NCBI RefSeq assembly: GCF_003148385.1
Contig: NZ_CP029463.1
Coordinates: 558,001 to 622,000, forward strand
From: Flavobacterium sediminis
Lineage (GTDB): Bacteria > Bacteroidota > Bacteroidia > Flavobacteriales > Flavobacteriaceae
Length of the DNA: 64,000 nt
Reading direction: 5' to 3'
In this document: piece after piece, positions 55,643 to 64,000 of the stretch
How the letters are laid out: the number at the start of each line of letters is the position of its first letter
How positions within the stretch are numbered: the first letter of the stretch is position 1
The notes under the pieces: generated by a model
The model's database searches: none
Seen by the model: only the letters and a program-made list of their open reading frames with translations
Told to the model about the DNA's origin: nothing
Program-made: the position numbers and the translations under genes

Positions 55643-58173
55643 TGAGCTTAAGAATTTATATATACAGTATTCTAATTGGATTTACAACGCTTATTTGCAC
55701 AAGTCAACCCAAAGTTACATCAGTAGTATTACTTAAAAGCATTTTAGAAGATATTGAAAGGGAACACCAGGTCACTTTCAATTATCTGGAAAATACGATA
55801 GCTACTATTACACTTTTACCTCCGGAAAGAGAAAGTAGCTTAACCGAAAAATTAAAGTATTTAGAAAAGAACACAAATTTAACTTTTGAAATTATTGATA
55901 ATGAATTCATTATCATTCATCATTCTAAGAACCATTCCAACCGTTTATTTTGTGGCTACGTCTACGATAAAAGCACTCTCCTTCCTATAGAGAACACACA
56001 CATTTATTTGGAAGGCAAAATTGTTTCCGTTTCAGACAATCAGGGTTTTTTTGAAGTATCTATCCCTGAAAATGCTATGCTCTTTCTTAGGCACATCAGC
56101 TACAAACCTTTAAACACCAGTGTAAATTTAAACGAAAACGATTGTACTGCAATTTACTTAGAACACAATGAATATCAATTAAATGAAATTGTAATAAAAG
56201 AGTATTTAACTGCCGGAATATCTAAAGCAAAAGACGGTTCGTTTGTAATCCATCCTAAAGACTTCGGCTTATTACCCGGACTGATTGAAGCTGATGTATT
56301 TCAAACAATCCGACAAATCCCGGGTATTTACAGCACTGACGAAAGTGTTTCCAGTATTAACATCAGAGGCGGAACTCATGACCAAAATTTATTTTTATGG
56401 AATGGCATTAAATTGTATCAAACCGGTCATCTATTCGGGTTAATTTCAACTATAAACCCTTATTTATCAAATGAAATAAAAATATATAAAAATGGTAGCT
56501 CTGCCTTTTATGGCGAAAGCGTTTCCGGTGTTATAGATATTTCGACAACTTCTGAATTATCCGATAAAAAAAATTACAGTTTCGGGTTGAACATGATTAA
56601 TGCTGACCTTTTCGTTAAACAAAAGATAAATGAAAATAGCTTTATTGAAATTGCCGGAAGAAAATCCATTACTGACTGGCTTAATACTCCAACATTTCAG
56701 CAATATTATAATAAAGCTTTTCAGAATAATGCCATTTTAAATTATTCAAATAATGAAAATATTCTCTATTTAGCTGATGAAAAATTCGGCTTCTATGATA
56801 TCACATTAAAATATTTTAACCAGATTAACTCTAAGAATAAATTGGTTGTCGATTTTATTACTATTAAAGACAATCTGAAAATAACCCAAAAAAACAGTAC
56901 TTACAACCCCACTATCAGTAACTATAATACTCTATATCAAAAAAATGACGGAATAAATATTTCTTGGATAAAAACATGGAATTCAAACAATTCCTCAAAA
57001 ATCAATATTTATAATTCGCAATATGAATTAGACGCCCAAAACAGTAATCTCATTCTAAACTCCTCCCTAAAACAAGAAAACTCAATATCAGACTTTGGTC
57101 TGAAAATTGAAAACGAGCATCTGCTGAACTCTAAATTTCAATGGTATAGTGGTTATCAGTTTACAAGATTAAAAACAAAAAATCTCGATCAAACGAATAC
57201 TGATGCAGCTCACGATGAAATAACGGAAAAATTAAATATCCATTCTGTTATTGTTGAGGGAAAATTTGAAGATTCCATTTCAAGAACGAAACTTTCTGTC
57301 GGCTTACGAACAAATTATATTGAACAATTTCAAAAGCTTATTGCTGAACCACGATTGCAATTCAATTATGAAATTTATAATTCTTTATTTTTAAATGTTT
57401 TAGGTGAATTTAAAAGCCAAAATACGGTTCAAACAATAGAACTGCATAATGATTATTTCGGAATTGAAAAAAGAAGATGGATGCTTAGCAATGACAACGC
57501 TATTCCTGTTCAGAGGAGTAAACAAATATCTTTTAACTTAACTTTCAAAAAAAGAAAATGGCTTTTGTCTGCAGAAAGGTTCTATAAAATAGTCAACGGG
57601 ATTACAACTCCGCAACAGGGGTTTCAAAATCAATTGGAATTCGTCTATGCTATTGGTAAATATAACACCTCTGGTTATGAATTCCTTATTCAGAAAAAAA
57701 TAAGTAATCTGATAACGTGGTTTAGTTATAGTATCAATGAAAATAAATATGATTTTCCGGATTTACCTCAACCGGTTTTCACTAACAATTTTGAAATTGA
57801 TCATCTTTTTTCTTTTGCAACAATTTACAATAAAAACAATCTAAAATTTGCCTTCGGAGCTAGTTGGCACTCCGGAAAACCTGAAACCAGTTTATCCAGC
57901 GATCAGGTTTCCGGTGATTTAAGCTTAGATTATAACTATCCGAATAATAAATATCTGAATTCTTTTTTTCAAATGGACACATCTGCATCTTATGAATGGA
58001 ACTCTGAAAACAATATCAAATACAGTGCTGGTTGTTCACTTATTAATATACTGAACAAACAAAATGAAATTAACGAATACTACAAATACTCTCCGGATTA
58101 CAATACCGTTGAAGAAATAAGAAATTATGCTTTAAGAAGAACCCTTAATGTCAATTTCAGAATAGAATTTTAA
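55642..58173 (+). CDS. TonB-dependent receptor with STN and carboxypeptidase-like domains
   Basis: 843 residues. Signal peptide (to about residue 24), an STN/secretin-TonB domain (about 30-90) that talks to FecR, a CarboxypepD-like beta-sandwich (about 105-180, GYVYDKSTLLPIENTHIYL), a plug (about 210-330, RQIPGIY, INIRGGTHDQNLFLWNGIKLY) and a 22-strand-type barrel to the C-terminus. Ligand unknown: no SusD partner follows, so it is not a classic polysaccharide pair. The presence of STN plus the upstream sigma/anti-sigma genes means it both imports and signals. Confidence 0.93.
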   Translation: MSLRIYIYSILIGFTTLICTSQPKVTSVVLLKSILEDIEREHQVTFNYLENTIATITLLPPERESSLTEKLKYLEKNTNLTFEIIDNEFIIIHHSKNHSNRLFCGYVYDKSTLLPIENTHIYLEGKIVSVSDNQGFFEVSIPENAMLFLRHISYKPLNTSVNLNENDCTAIYLEHNEYQLNEIVIKEYLTAGISKAKDGSFVIHPKDFGLLPGLIEADVFQTIRQIPGIYSTDESVSSINIRGGTHDQNLFLWNGIKLYQTGHLFGLISTINPYLSNEIKIYKNGSSAFYGESVSGVIDISTTSELSDKKNYSFGLNMINADLFVKQKINENSFIEIAGRKSITDWLNTPTFQQYYNKAFQNNAILNYSNNENILYLADEKFGFYDITLKYFNQINSKNKLVVDFITIKDNLKITQKNSTYNPTISNYNTLYQKNDGINISWIKTWNSNNSSKINIYNSQYELDAQNSNLILNSSLKQENSISDFGLKIENEHLLNSKFQWYSGYQFTRLKTKNLDQTNTDAAHDEITEKLNIHSVIVEGKFEDSISRTKLSVGLRTNYIEQFQKLIAEPRLQFNYEIYNSLFLNVLGEFKSQNTVQTIELHNDYFGIEKRRWMLSNDNAIPVQRSKQISFNLTFKKRKWLLSAERFYKIVNGITTPQQGFQNQLEFVYAIGKYNTSGYEFLIQKKISNLITWFSYSINENKYDFPDLPQPVFTNNFEIDHLFSFATIYNKNNLKFAFGASWHSGKPETSLSSDQVSGDLSLDYNYPNNKYLNSFFQMDTSASYEWNSENNIKYSAGCSLINILNKQNEINEYYKYSPDYNTVEEIRNYALRRTLNVNFRIEF

Positions 58174-58242
58174 ACCCAAATATTTCAGACTACTCATAAA
58201 AAAAGTAAATATTCAGAGAATAATTCCGAAGATTTTATCCGT

Positions 58243-58283
58243 TAAAAAAAGAGTTGCCTATAAAATAACAGACAACTCTTTTA
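58243..58283. terminator. Terminator between the receptor and the DUF2892 gene
   Basis: AAAAGAGTTG (58247-58256) pairs with CAACTCTTTT (58273-58282) around a 16-base loop, with A and T runs allowing both directions. Confidence 0.8.
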
Positions 58284-58314
58284 TACTAAAAACACTTTAA
58301 TTCCTATGAAAAAA

Positions 58315-58503
58315 TTACTCTTTAATTTTGAAAACTTTTCGAAGAATATCTTCCATTAAACACCATTTGGTTATAGAAGACTGAAGTAAATTGACACCGA
58401 CAAAAATGGTAAACCAAAACCAATTTTGATTAACATACATCCCCAGTAATACACTGATTATAACAAATGTTCCGGCTATTGCTCTAATTAATCTGTTTAT
58501 CAT
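58315..58503 (-). CDS. DUF2892 small membrane protein
   Basis: 62 residues; two hydrophobic helices (about 8-25 and 28-45) followed by a basic tail. It matches the small DUF2892/YgaP-membrane-domain type (MINRLIRAIAGTFV...). Function unknown; in several Bacteroidota it accompanies RND efflux genes, as here. It is the last gene of the efflux operon on the minus strand, five bases after the PII-like gene. Confidence 0.85.
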   Translation of the reverse strand: MINRLIRAIAGTFVIISVLLGMYVNQNWFWFTIFVGVNLLQSSITKWCLMEDILRKVFKIKE

Positions 58504-58508
58504 AACTT

Positions 58509-58814
58509 TTAATTTGTTTGTTCTACATTGAGTACTGCCACATGAATATGTGACTTAGCTTCTTGTTTCTCGTTAAACCCATGAATCAAATTCATAAACA
58601 AGCTAACATTGTCTTCTGAAACCAGTGCGTAAAACAAAACGGATTCCGTTTCATTCATTTCTGCACCGAACCAGTTGGTTTCTACAGCATCTTCCGTACT
58701 ATCCCGATACCCTTTTACATCTCTGTAAGAGTAAGAAAGTACTTTTGCCTCTTTCAGAATTTTTTTTATTTCCTTTTCAAATTCTGCAATTGCGGTTATG
58801 ATGACTAGTTTCAT
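58509..58814 (-). CDS. PII-like small protein
   Basis: 101 residues without signal peptide. It starts MKLVIITAIAEFEKEIKKILKEA (beta-alpha, PII/CutA-type), has a middle loop RDVKGYRDSTEDAVET, and ends with a beta strand HIHVAVLNVEQ, consistent with a PII-like (DUF3240) fold. PII-like proteins near RND pumps have been linked to metal or signal sensing; the ligand here is unknown. Sits between the pump gene and the DUF2892 gene. Confidence 0.7.
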   Translation of the reverse strand: MKLVIITAIAEFEKEIKKILKEAKVLSYSYRDVKGYRDSTEDAVETNWFGAEMNETESVLFYALVSEDNVSLFMNLIHGFNEKQEAKSHIHVAVLNVEQTN

Positions 58815-58867
58815 ATCTTTTATATTTTTTAAACCTACAAGGCTTTACCAACCTTGCAGGCTATGTT

Positions 58868-61800
58868 TTATTTATTTTTCTCCCATTTCTTGTGTTCAGT
58901 GATGTAGTAGATCAACGGCACAACAAGTAATGTTAATAAAGTGGATACAATTGCACCGGCTACTAATGAAATAGCCAAACCTTGGAAGATCGGGTCAAAC
59001 AAAATAATAGAAGCTCCGATTACAACTGCTCCGGTTGTCAATAAAATAGGTGTTGTACGAACTGCTCCGGCTTCAACAATTGCCTGTTTGATGGGAATAC
59101 CGTCATTCAAACGAATTTCAATAAAGTCTATCAACAAGACCGAGTTCCTCACCATAACTCCGGCTAAGGCGATCATACCGATGAAAGATGTTGCCGTAAA
59201 GAATGCTCCTAGCAACCAGTGTCCTAATACAATCCCTACTAATGATAACGGAATTGCTACCATCATTACCATCGGGGTTTTGAAATTTTGGAACCATCCT
59301 ACGATCAGCATGTAGATAATGATAACTACTACAGCAAAGGCCGCTCCCAGATCACGGAATACTTCCAAAGTAATTTGCCATTCTCCATCCCATTTTACAG
59401 TAAAATCACTTTCACTTTCCGGTTGATCCATATACAATTCATTTACAGAATAACCTTTGGGCAACTGAATCTTTTGCAATTTCTCATTCATCCCTAAGAT
59501 GGCATATACCGGACTTTCTAAAGCTCCTGCCATATCTGCCAATACATATACCACACGTTTCTGGTCTTTGCGATAGATTGCTTTTTGTAATGTATCTGCT
59601 TTTACCTGAACCAGATCACTCACTGAAACTACATTTCCCTGACTTCCTCTGATCTTTAAGTTTTCAATGTCTTCCAACGATGTTTTTTCAGCATCATCTA
59701 ATGCCAATACAATACCTACAGGATCCACGGAAGTTTCATCGTATAAATTAGAGACCGGCATTTCACGAAGTAAATAGGTTAGGTTTCCTACTACTTGTTG
59801 CGGAGCAATACCATTTAGCATGGCTTTCTCTTTATCTACTTCTAATTTGTATTCTACTTGAGGTGCTTCTACCATCCAGTCTACATCAACTACATCAGAA
59901 GTTGTTTCTAAAATGTGTTTCACCTGATTCGCCACCTTAATTTGCTCTTTATAATCCGGTCCGTAAACCTCAGCTACTAAAGTTGATAATACCGGTGGTC
60001 CTGGCGGAACTTCTACAATTTTTACATTAGCTCCGTATTTTTTGGCAATTTTTTGCACTTGCGGACGAACTTCTTTAGCAATGTCGTGACTTTGTAAACT
60101 TCTGTCTTCTTTGTGCAACAAGTTCACCTGAATATCAGCCATATTACTTCCGCCACGCATATCATAGTGACGTACCAAACCGTTAAATGTGATCGGAGAG
60201 GAGGCTCCTACATAATTCTGATAATCCACTACTTCGGGTACGGTCGATAAATATTGCGCTATTTCTTTAGTTACCGCAGCTGTTCTTTCTAAAGTTGTTC
60301 CTTCCGGCATATCAATTACTACCTGGAATTCATTCTTATTATCAAAAGGTAACATTTTTACAGCTACTGATTTCGTAAAGAACATCGCCACAGAACCTAA
60401 CAATAAGAAAACAGTAATAGCAAACATTAAATTTCTTTTCGCAGAACTATCCAATAAAGGTTGCTCTAACTTCTTGTAGATTTTGTAAATCCAACTCGTC
60501 TCTAAGCCTTGCTCTTCTTTGTGCTCCTGCTCGTCTTTTTCCTGCAACAAATGGTATCCTAGATACGGGGTAATCGTTAAAGCTACAAACAATGACAACA
60601 TCATAGCAATAGATGCTCCGATCGGCATCGGACTCATATAAGGTCCCATCATACCGCTTACGAAAGCCATCGGTAAAATAGCCGCGATAACGGTAAATGT
60701 TGCTAAAATGGTTGGGTTACCTACCTCATTAATCGCATAAATTGCGGCTTGCTTAAACGGCAATCGTTTCATTTTAAAATGCCTGTGCATATTTTCGGCA
60801 ATAATGATACTATCATCCACAACAATACCTACAACGAATACAAGGGCAAAAAGGGTAATTCGGTTTAAGGTGTAACCCAGCATATAGTAGCTGAACAAAG
60901 TCAAGGCAAACGTTAGAGGAACAGAAAAGAACACTACTAATCCGCCTCTCCAGCCCATAGCTAACATTACCAGAATGGTTACGGCTAAAATAGCTACACC
61001 TAAGTGCATTAACAACTCCCCTACTTTGTGAGAAGCAGTTTCACCGTAATTACGGGTAATTTCAACATGAACATCATTTGGGATCAAGGTTTTCTTCAAT
61101 TCTTCCACATGATTCAATATCTTTTCTGATATCTTCATTGCGTCGGCACCTTTTACTTTTGCTACAGAAATAGTTACCGCCGGATATTCTGATTGATTCT
61201 CTTTAAATTTTTCATTGGCTTTACCGTAACCAAACGAAACATAGTTCTTAGCTGTTTGCGGTCCGTCTTGTATAGAAGCCACTTGTTTTAGGTACACCGG
61301 CATATTTTTATTTACCCCAACTACTAAATTCTCTACGTCTTCTGTATTGGCTAAGAACTTACCTGTAGTCACTAAATATTCCTGATCGTTACGAACAAAA
61401 CTTCCGGATTGAGAACTTCCGTTATTCGCTTTAATCATTTGCATAATGCTTAAAGCATCCACACCGTTTTCAGCCATTTTGTCTTTATCCAAAATAACTT
61501 TCAACTCCCGTGTTCTACCACCAATCTCTTTGGTAATAGCTACGTCTTTTACTTTTTCGATCTCGTCAGTTACCTGTTCCGCAATTCTGCGCAATTCGAA
61601 ATCATTGTAGTGCTCGCTCCACAAGGTTAATCCCAACATAGGTACATCGTCAATCGAACGGGTTTTTACTACGGGTTGCATTACCCCTTCCGGAAACATA
61701 TCGCGATGTTTCATTAATTCATCATACAGTTTAACGTATGAATCCTCACTATTTTCTCCTACATAGAACTGAACCACCATCATAGAATAGCCGTTAAAAG

Positions 61801-62064
61801 CCATACTGTGAATGTGCTCTACTCCTTTAATATTACTGATTACTTTTTCCAGTGGTTTTACCACACGGCTCTCCACTTCACTCGGGCTTGCCCCGGATAC
61901 ACCACCATTACATCGGCCATCGGGACATTAATTTGCGGTTCTTCTTCTCTAGGAATCAAGAACGAACTGTAGACACCAATAATCATTAACCCTACCATTA
62001 AAAGAATGGTCAACTTAGAGTTGATGAAAAAATTGGCTATTTTACCTGAAATACCTTCTTGCAT
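58868..62064 (-). CDS. RND efflux pump, inner-membrane permease (AcrB/Cus-type), frameshifted in this sequence
   Basis: The first part (minus strand 62064 down to the break) holds the first helix and IPREEEPQI, VMVVYPG; the second gives ESRVVKPLEKVI onward. The break is the CCCC run at 61891-61894 on plus (GGGG in the gene); a fifth G restores PGASPSEVESRV, and the whole protein becomes 1065 residues with the RND layout: 12 helices and two large periplasmic loops. The residues GIVVDDSIIIAENM in helix 4 carry the conserved acidic proton-relay pair. Substrate unclear: drugs or metals. The MFP gene precedes it and the PII-like gene follows. Confidence 0.93.
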
Positions 62065-62097
62065 AATTTTTACAATTTGATGATTTGAAAATTAGAT

Positions 62098-62136
62098 AAT
62101 TTGAAAATTGATAATTCATCTTCAAATTTTCAAATT
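62098..62136. repeat. AT-rich hairpin/repeat between adaptor and pump genes
   Basis: AATTTGAAAATTGA (62098-62111) pairs with TCAAATTTTCAAATT (62122-62136). The TTTGAAAATTAGATAA unit before it (62083-62099) repeats the same motif. Similar TTTGAAAATTAGATAATTTGAA repeats occur in other Flavobacterium intergenes as I recall. It may affect the ratio of adaptor to pump transcript. Confidence 0.6.
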
Positions 62137-62142
62137 GACTCA

Positions 62143-63228
62143 TTATTTAATTTGAACTTTAGCTCCATTAAACAATTTTCCTTCAGCAGAAACAATGTAT
62201 TGTTCTTTACCGTTTAAACCCGATAAAACTTCTACCTGATCTCCAAAGTTTTTTCCTAAACGCAACCATCTCAACACGGCTACATTACCACTTCCTACCG
62301 TATAAACTCCGGTTAATTGTCCTTGTTTAACTAAAGCACTTTGCGGAATCAGAACCACATCAGATACTTCTTGCTGTGTTGCTGTTCTCTCTATCGGAAA
62401 CTGAACATTTACAAACATTCCCGATAAAATTTTAACATCCGCTTTATCTAAATCGATCTTCACTAAATATTGTCCACCGGTATTTTTAGCTGATAAGCTC
62501 ACTTCTGATACTTTACCTGTTAGCTGCTGGTTTAATGATTTTACCAAAACATTCACTTTCATACCTTCTTTGATCAAAGTAATATCACTCTCAGAAACCA
62601 TGGCAGTTACTTGTAATTTTTTAGCTCCTTCTACACTTACTAAAGGCATTCCCGGATTTGCCATATCTCCTTCTTTCACAAACGTGTTGGTTACTACACC
62701 ATCAAAAGGAGCGGAAATATTAGCATAAGCAAACTGAGCATTTACTTCGTTACGCATTTGTTTTGCCGCTTCTAAACCGGCTTTTGCCATTTCGTAACGA
62801 GCTGTCATATCATCCAGCTCTTTTTGTGAAGCACTTTGTTGTGCAAATAAATTCACAAAGCGATCGTAATCTTTCTTCGCATTGTTATAAGCAGCTTGTG
62901 CTTGGATAATAGAAGCTTCCACTTGTGCTTTTTTAGCCTGAAGATCTGTATTGTTTACGCTAATTAACAATTGTCCCTTACGTACTTTTTGACCTACTTT
63001 AACATTTAATTTAGTCACATAGCCCATCATTCGGGTACTAAGATTTGCACTGTTTTCCGCTTCAATCTTACCACTTGCCGAAACATAAGTTCCTTCTTCA
63101 GTCTCAGCCGTTCCGGCTACTTTTACAGCAACCGGCTTTAGCTCAGCTACTTTTTCTCTATTATCGCCACCACATGCTACAAACAACATAGTAGACAATA
63201 CAACTATAGGGATAACTATTTTTTTCAT
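62143..63228 (-). CDS. RND efflux periplasmic adaptor (membrane fusion protein), lipoprotein
   Basis: 361 residues. A lipoprotein signal ends at C19 (LFVACGG). It has the MFP layout: biotinyl-lipoyl-like halves (GYVTKLNVKVGQKVRKGQLL and its return strand FDGVVTNTFVKEGDMANPGM), a helical hairpin (residues about 100-160, coiled-coil), then beta-barrel and C-terminal domains. It bridges the pump and TolC. Follows the TolC gene by nine bases and precedes the pump gene by 78 bases. Confidence 0.94.
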   Translation of the reverse strand: MKKIVIPIVVLSTMLFVACGGDNREKVAELKPVAVKVAGTAETEEGTYVSASGKIEAENSANLSTRMMGYVTKLNVKVGQKVRKGQLLISVNNTDLQAKKAQVEASIIQAQAAYNNAKKDYDRFVNLFAQQSASQKELDDMTARYEMAKAGLEAAKQMRNEVNAQFAYANISAPFDGVVTNTFVKEGDMANPGMPLVSVEGAKKLQVTAMVSESDITLIKEGMKVNVLVKSLNQQLTGKVSEVSLSAKNTGGQYLVKIDLDKADVKILSGMFVNVQFPIERTATQQEVSDVVLIPQSALVKQGQLTGVYTVGSGNVAVLRWLRLGKNFGDQVEVLSGLNGKEQYIVSAEGKLFNGAKVQIK

Positions 63229-63236
63229 TTTAATTA

Positions 63237-64000
63237 TTATTGGGTTAAGAATTGTAAATATTGTTTAGTGAAATTATATTCAAAAACAGCTTGTAAAAAC
63301 TCCAGTTCTTTTTTAGCTTTCTGGGTTTCTGCCATTAATAGATCCGTTGTTTTTTCCAAACCTTGTTCAAAACGGTTTTTACGGATTCTGAAAGATTCTT
63401 CTGCTTGTTCAAAAGCTAATTTGGATAAATTAACTTTGTTCTCAGCATCTGCCAATTGACGATTGGTTTTGTTTAACTCAAGCTGGCTTTGCTTTTTATA
63501 TTGCTCTGCTTCTGTTTGTGCTTTATGGAAATCGGCTTTTGCTTTTTGGGTTTTCCCGATGTTTTTATAACCGTCAAAAATATTCCATGATAATTGCGCT
63601 CCTATTAAATACCCTTTAGCAGATGTTCCGAATAGTTTATCATCATATAACTGGTAATTTCCAAAAGCATTTAATCGCGGTAAGAATCCCATTTTGGCAG
63701 ACTGGAACATTTTTTTATATGCTGCCGCCGATTCGTCCATTGCCTGAATATCTTTTCTGTTTTCAGGAAGAGCTGTTACCGGAATTTCTACTGTAATTTC
63801 GTTCTCTAATTCCTCATAAGGTTTATATACTTTTCCTTTCATATCTTCATTCAACAAAAACGCTAAATAATCAGAAGCATTTTGCACATTACTTTTTGCG
63901 TATTGCAATTGGTTAGCTACTTCATTCACCCGCACCTGAACATCCAGTACATCTGTTTTTTGTAACATTCCGTTCTTAAAGTAGTTTTCTACCATTTTAA
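63237..64000 (-). CDS. TolC-family outer membrane efflux protein, C-terminal part (cut by window edge)
   Basis: About 254 codons visible; the gene continues beyond 64000. The visible part is the second TolC repeat: long amphipathic helices with heptad pattern (SQLELNKTNRQLADAENKVNLSKLAFEQAEESFRIRKNRFEQGLEKTTDLLMAE), and strand-like segments GYLIGAQLSWNIFDGY. It forms the outer-membrane exit duct of the pump. It is the first visible gene of the efflux operon TolC-MFP-RND-PII-like-DUF2892. Confidence 0.9.
   Translation of the reverse strand, partial: KMVENYFKNGMLQKTDVLDVQVRVNEVANQLQYAKSNVQNASDYLAFLLNEDMKGKVYKPYEELENEITVEIPVTALPENRKDIQAMDESAAAYKKMFQSAKMGFLPRLNAFGNYQLYDDKLFGTSAKGYLIGAQLSWNIFDGYKNIGKTQKAKADFHKAQTEAEQYKKQSQLELNKTNRQLADAENKVNLSKLAFEQAEESFRIRKNRFEQGLEKTTDLLMAETQKAKKELEFLQAVFEYNFTKQYLQFLTQ

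Noticed and set aside
55642..58173. SusC/SusD polysaccharide uptake locus
   Set aside because: No SusD-like gene or glycoside hydrolase follows, and the receptor has an STN domain and FecI/FecR partners.

Overview
The window is a stretch of a low-GC, AT-rich chromosome that looks like a member of the Flavobacteriaceae (Bacteroidota), probably close to Flavobacterium. Three things point that way. Several genes carry the Bacteroidota-type promoter (TTG about 19 bases before TAnnTTTG), for example before hup, tRNA-Met, the 16.1 kb secreted protein, the foldase operon and ffh. Several proteins belong to families typical of the phylum: the START-like protein, DUF2279, DUF4397, a long-form GAPDH, three adjacent SurA-type foldases, a FecI/FecR/TonB-receptor module and a TSP3-repeat lipoprotein. 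Strong Shine-Dalgarno sequences are scarce.

Layout. 0-4.4 kb is housekeeping: the end of recQ, fmt, hup, yqgE, a class IV aminotransferase, a START-like protein and tRNA-Met(CAT). 4.4-15.6 kb is an accessory segment that starts right after the tRNA. It holds a marR/serine hydrolase/esterase operon, a DUF6624 lipoprotein, a Crp-type regulator, a VOC protein, small hypothetical and membrane genes separated by cassette-like spacers, a CPBP protease, a divergent azoreductase/lysR pair with an MmcQ/YjbR gene, a DUF6326 membrane protein and two copies of a dispersed noncoding repeat. 15.6-34.9 kb is mostly core: an HTH regulator, hisS, a MacB-like permease, prmC, ribD, an HAD phosphatase, a DMT transporter, a YigZ protein, a YbgC thioesterase, dnaA, a tyrosine phosphatase, an RsmI-like methyltransferase, a lytic transglycosylase, a dapF/GNAT/mltG/DUF2279 operon, a DegP/Q protease and gap.

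34.9-53.1 kb carries a DUF4397 lipoprotein, two tandem aconitases, an acyltransferase, a secreted His-motif protein, a MoxR ATPase, the three-gene foldase operon, prfC, folD and ffh. 53.3-58.2 kb holds a calcium-binding-repeat lipoprotein divergent from a sigma/anti-sigma/TonB-receptor module. 58.3-64 kb is a tripartite RND efflux operon (TolC, adaptor and pump, followed by a PII-like protein and a DUF2892 protein) that runs off the right edge.

The most important single observation concerns sequence quality. fmt, the YigZ gene, dnaA and the RND pump are each broken by one missing base in a homopolymer run, and each reads through perfectly if that base is restored. dnaA is essential and its break falls inside the P-loop, so I read all four as probable homopolymer sequencing or assembly errors, not pseudogenes. 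I see no CRISPR array, transposase, integrase, rRNA or prophage, and no set of genes I would confidently call a new system. The least explained parts are the cassette-like spacers and paired repeats at 9.6-15.1 kb, the MarR-controlled hydrolase pair, and an orphan minus-strand terminator near 15.2 kb.
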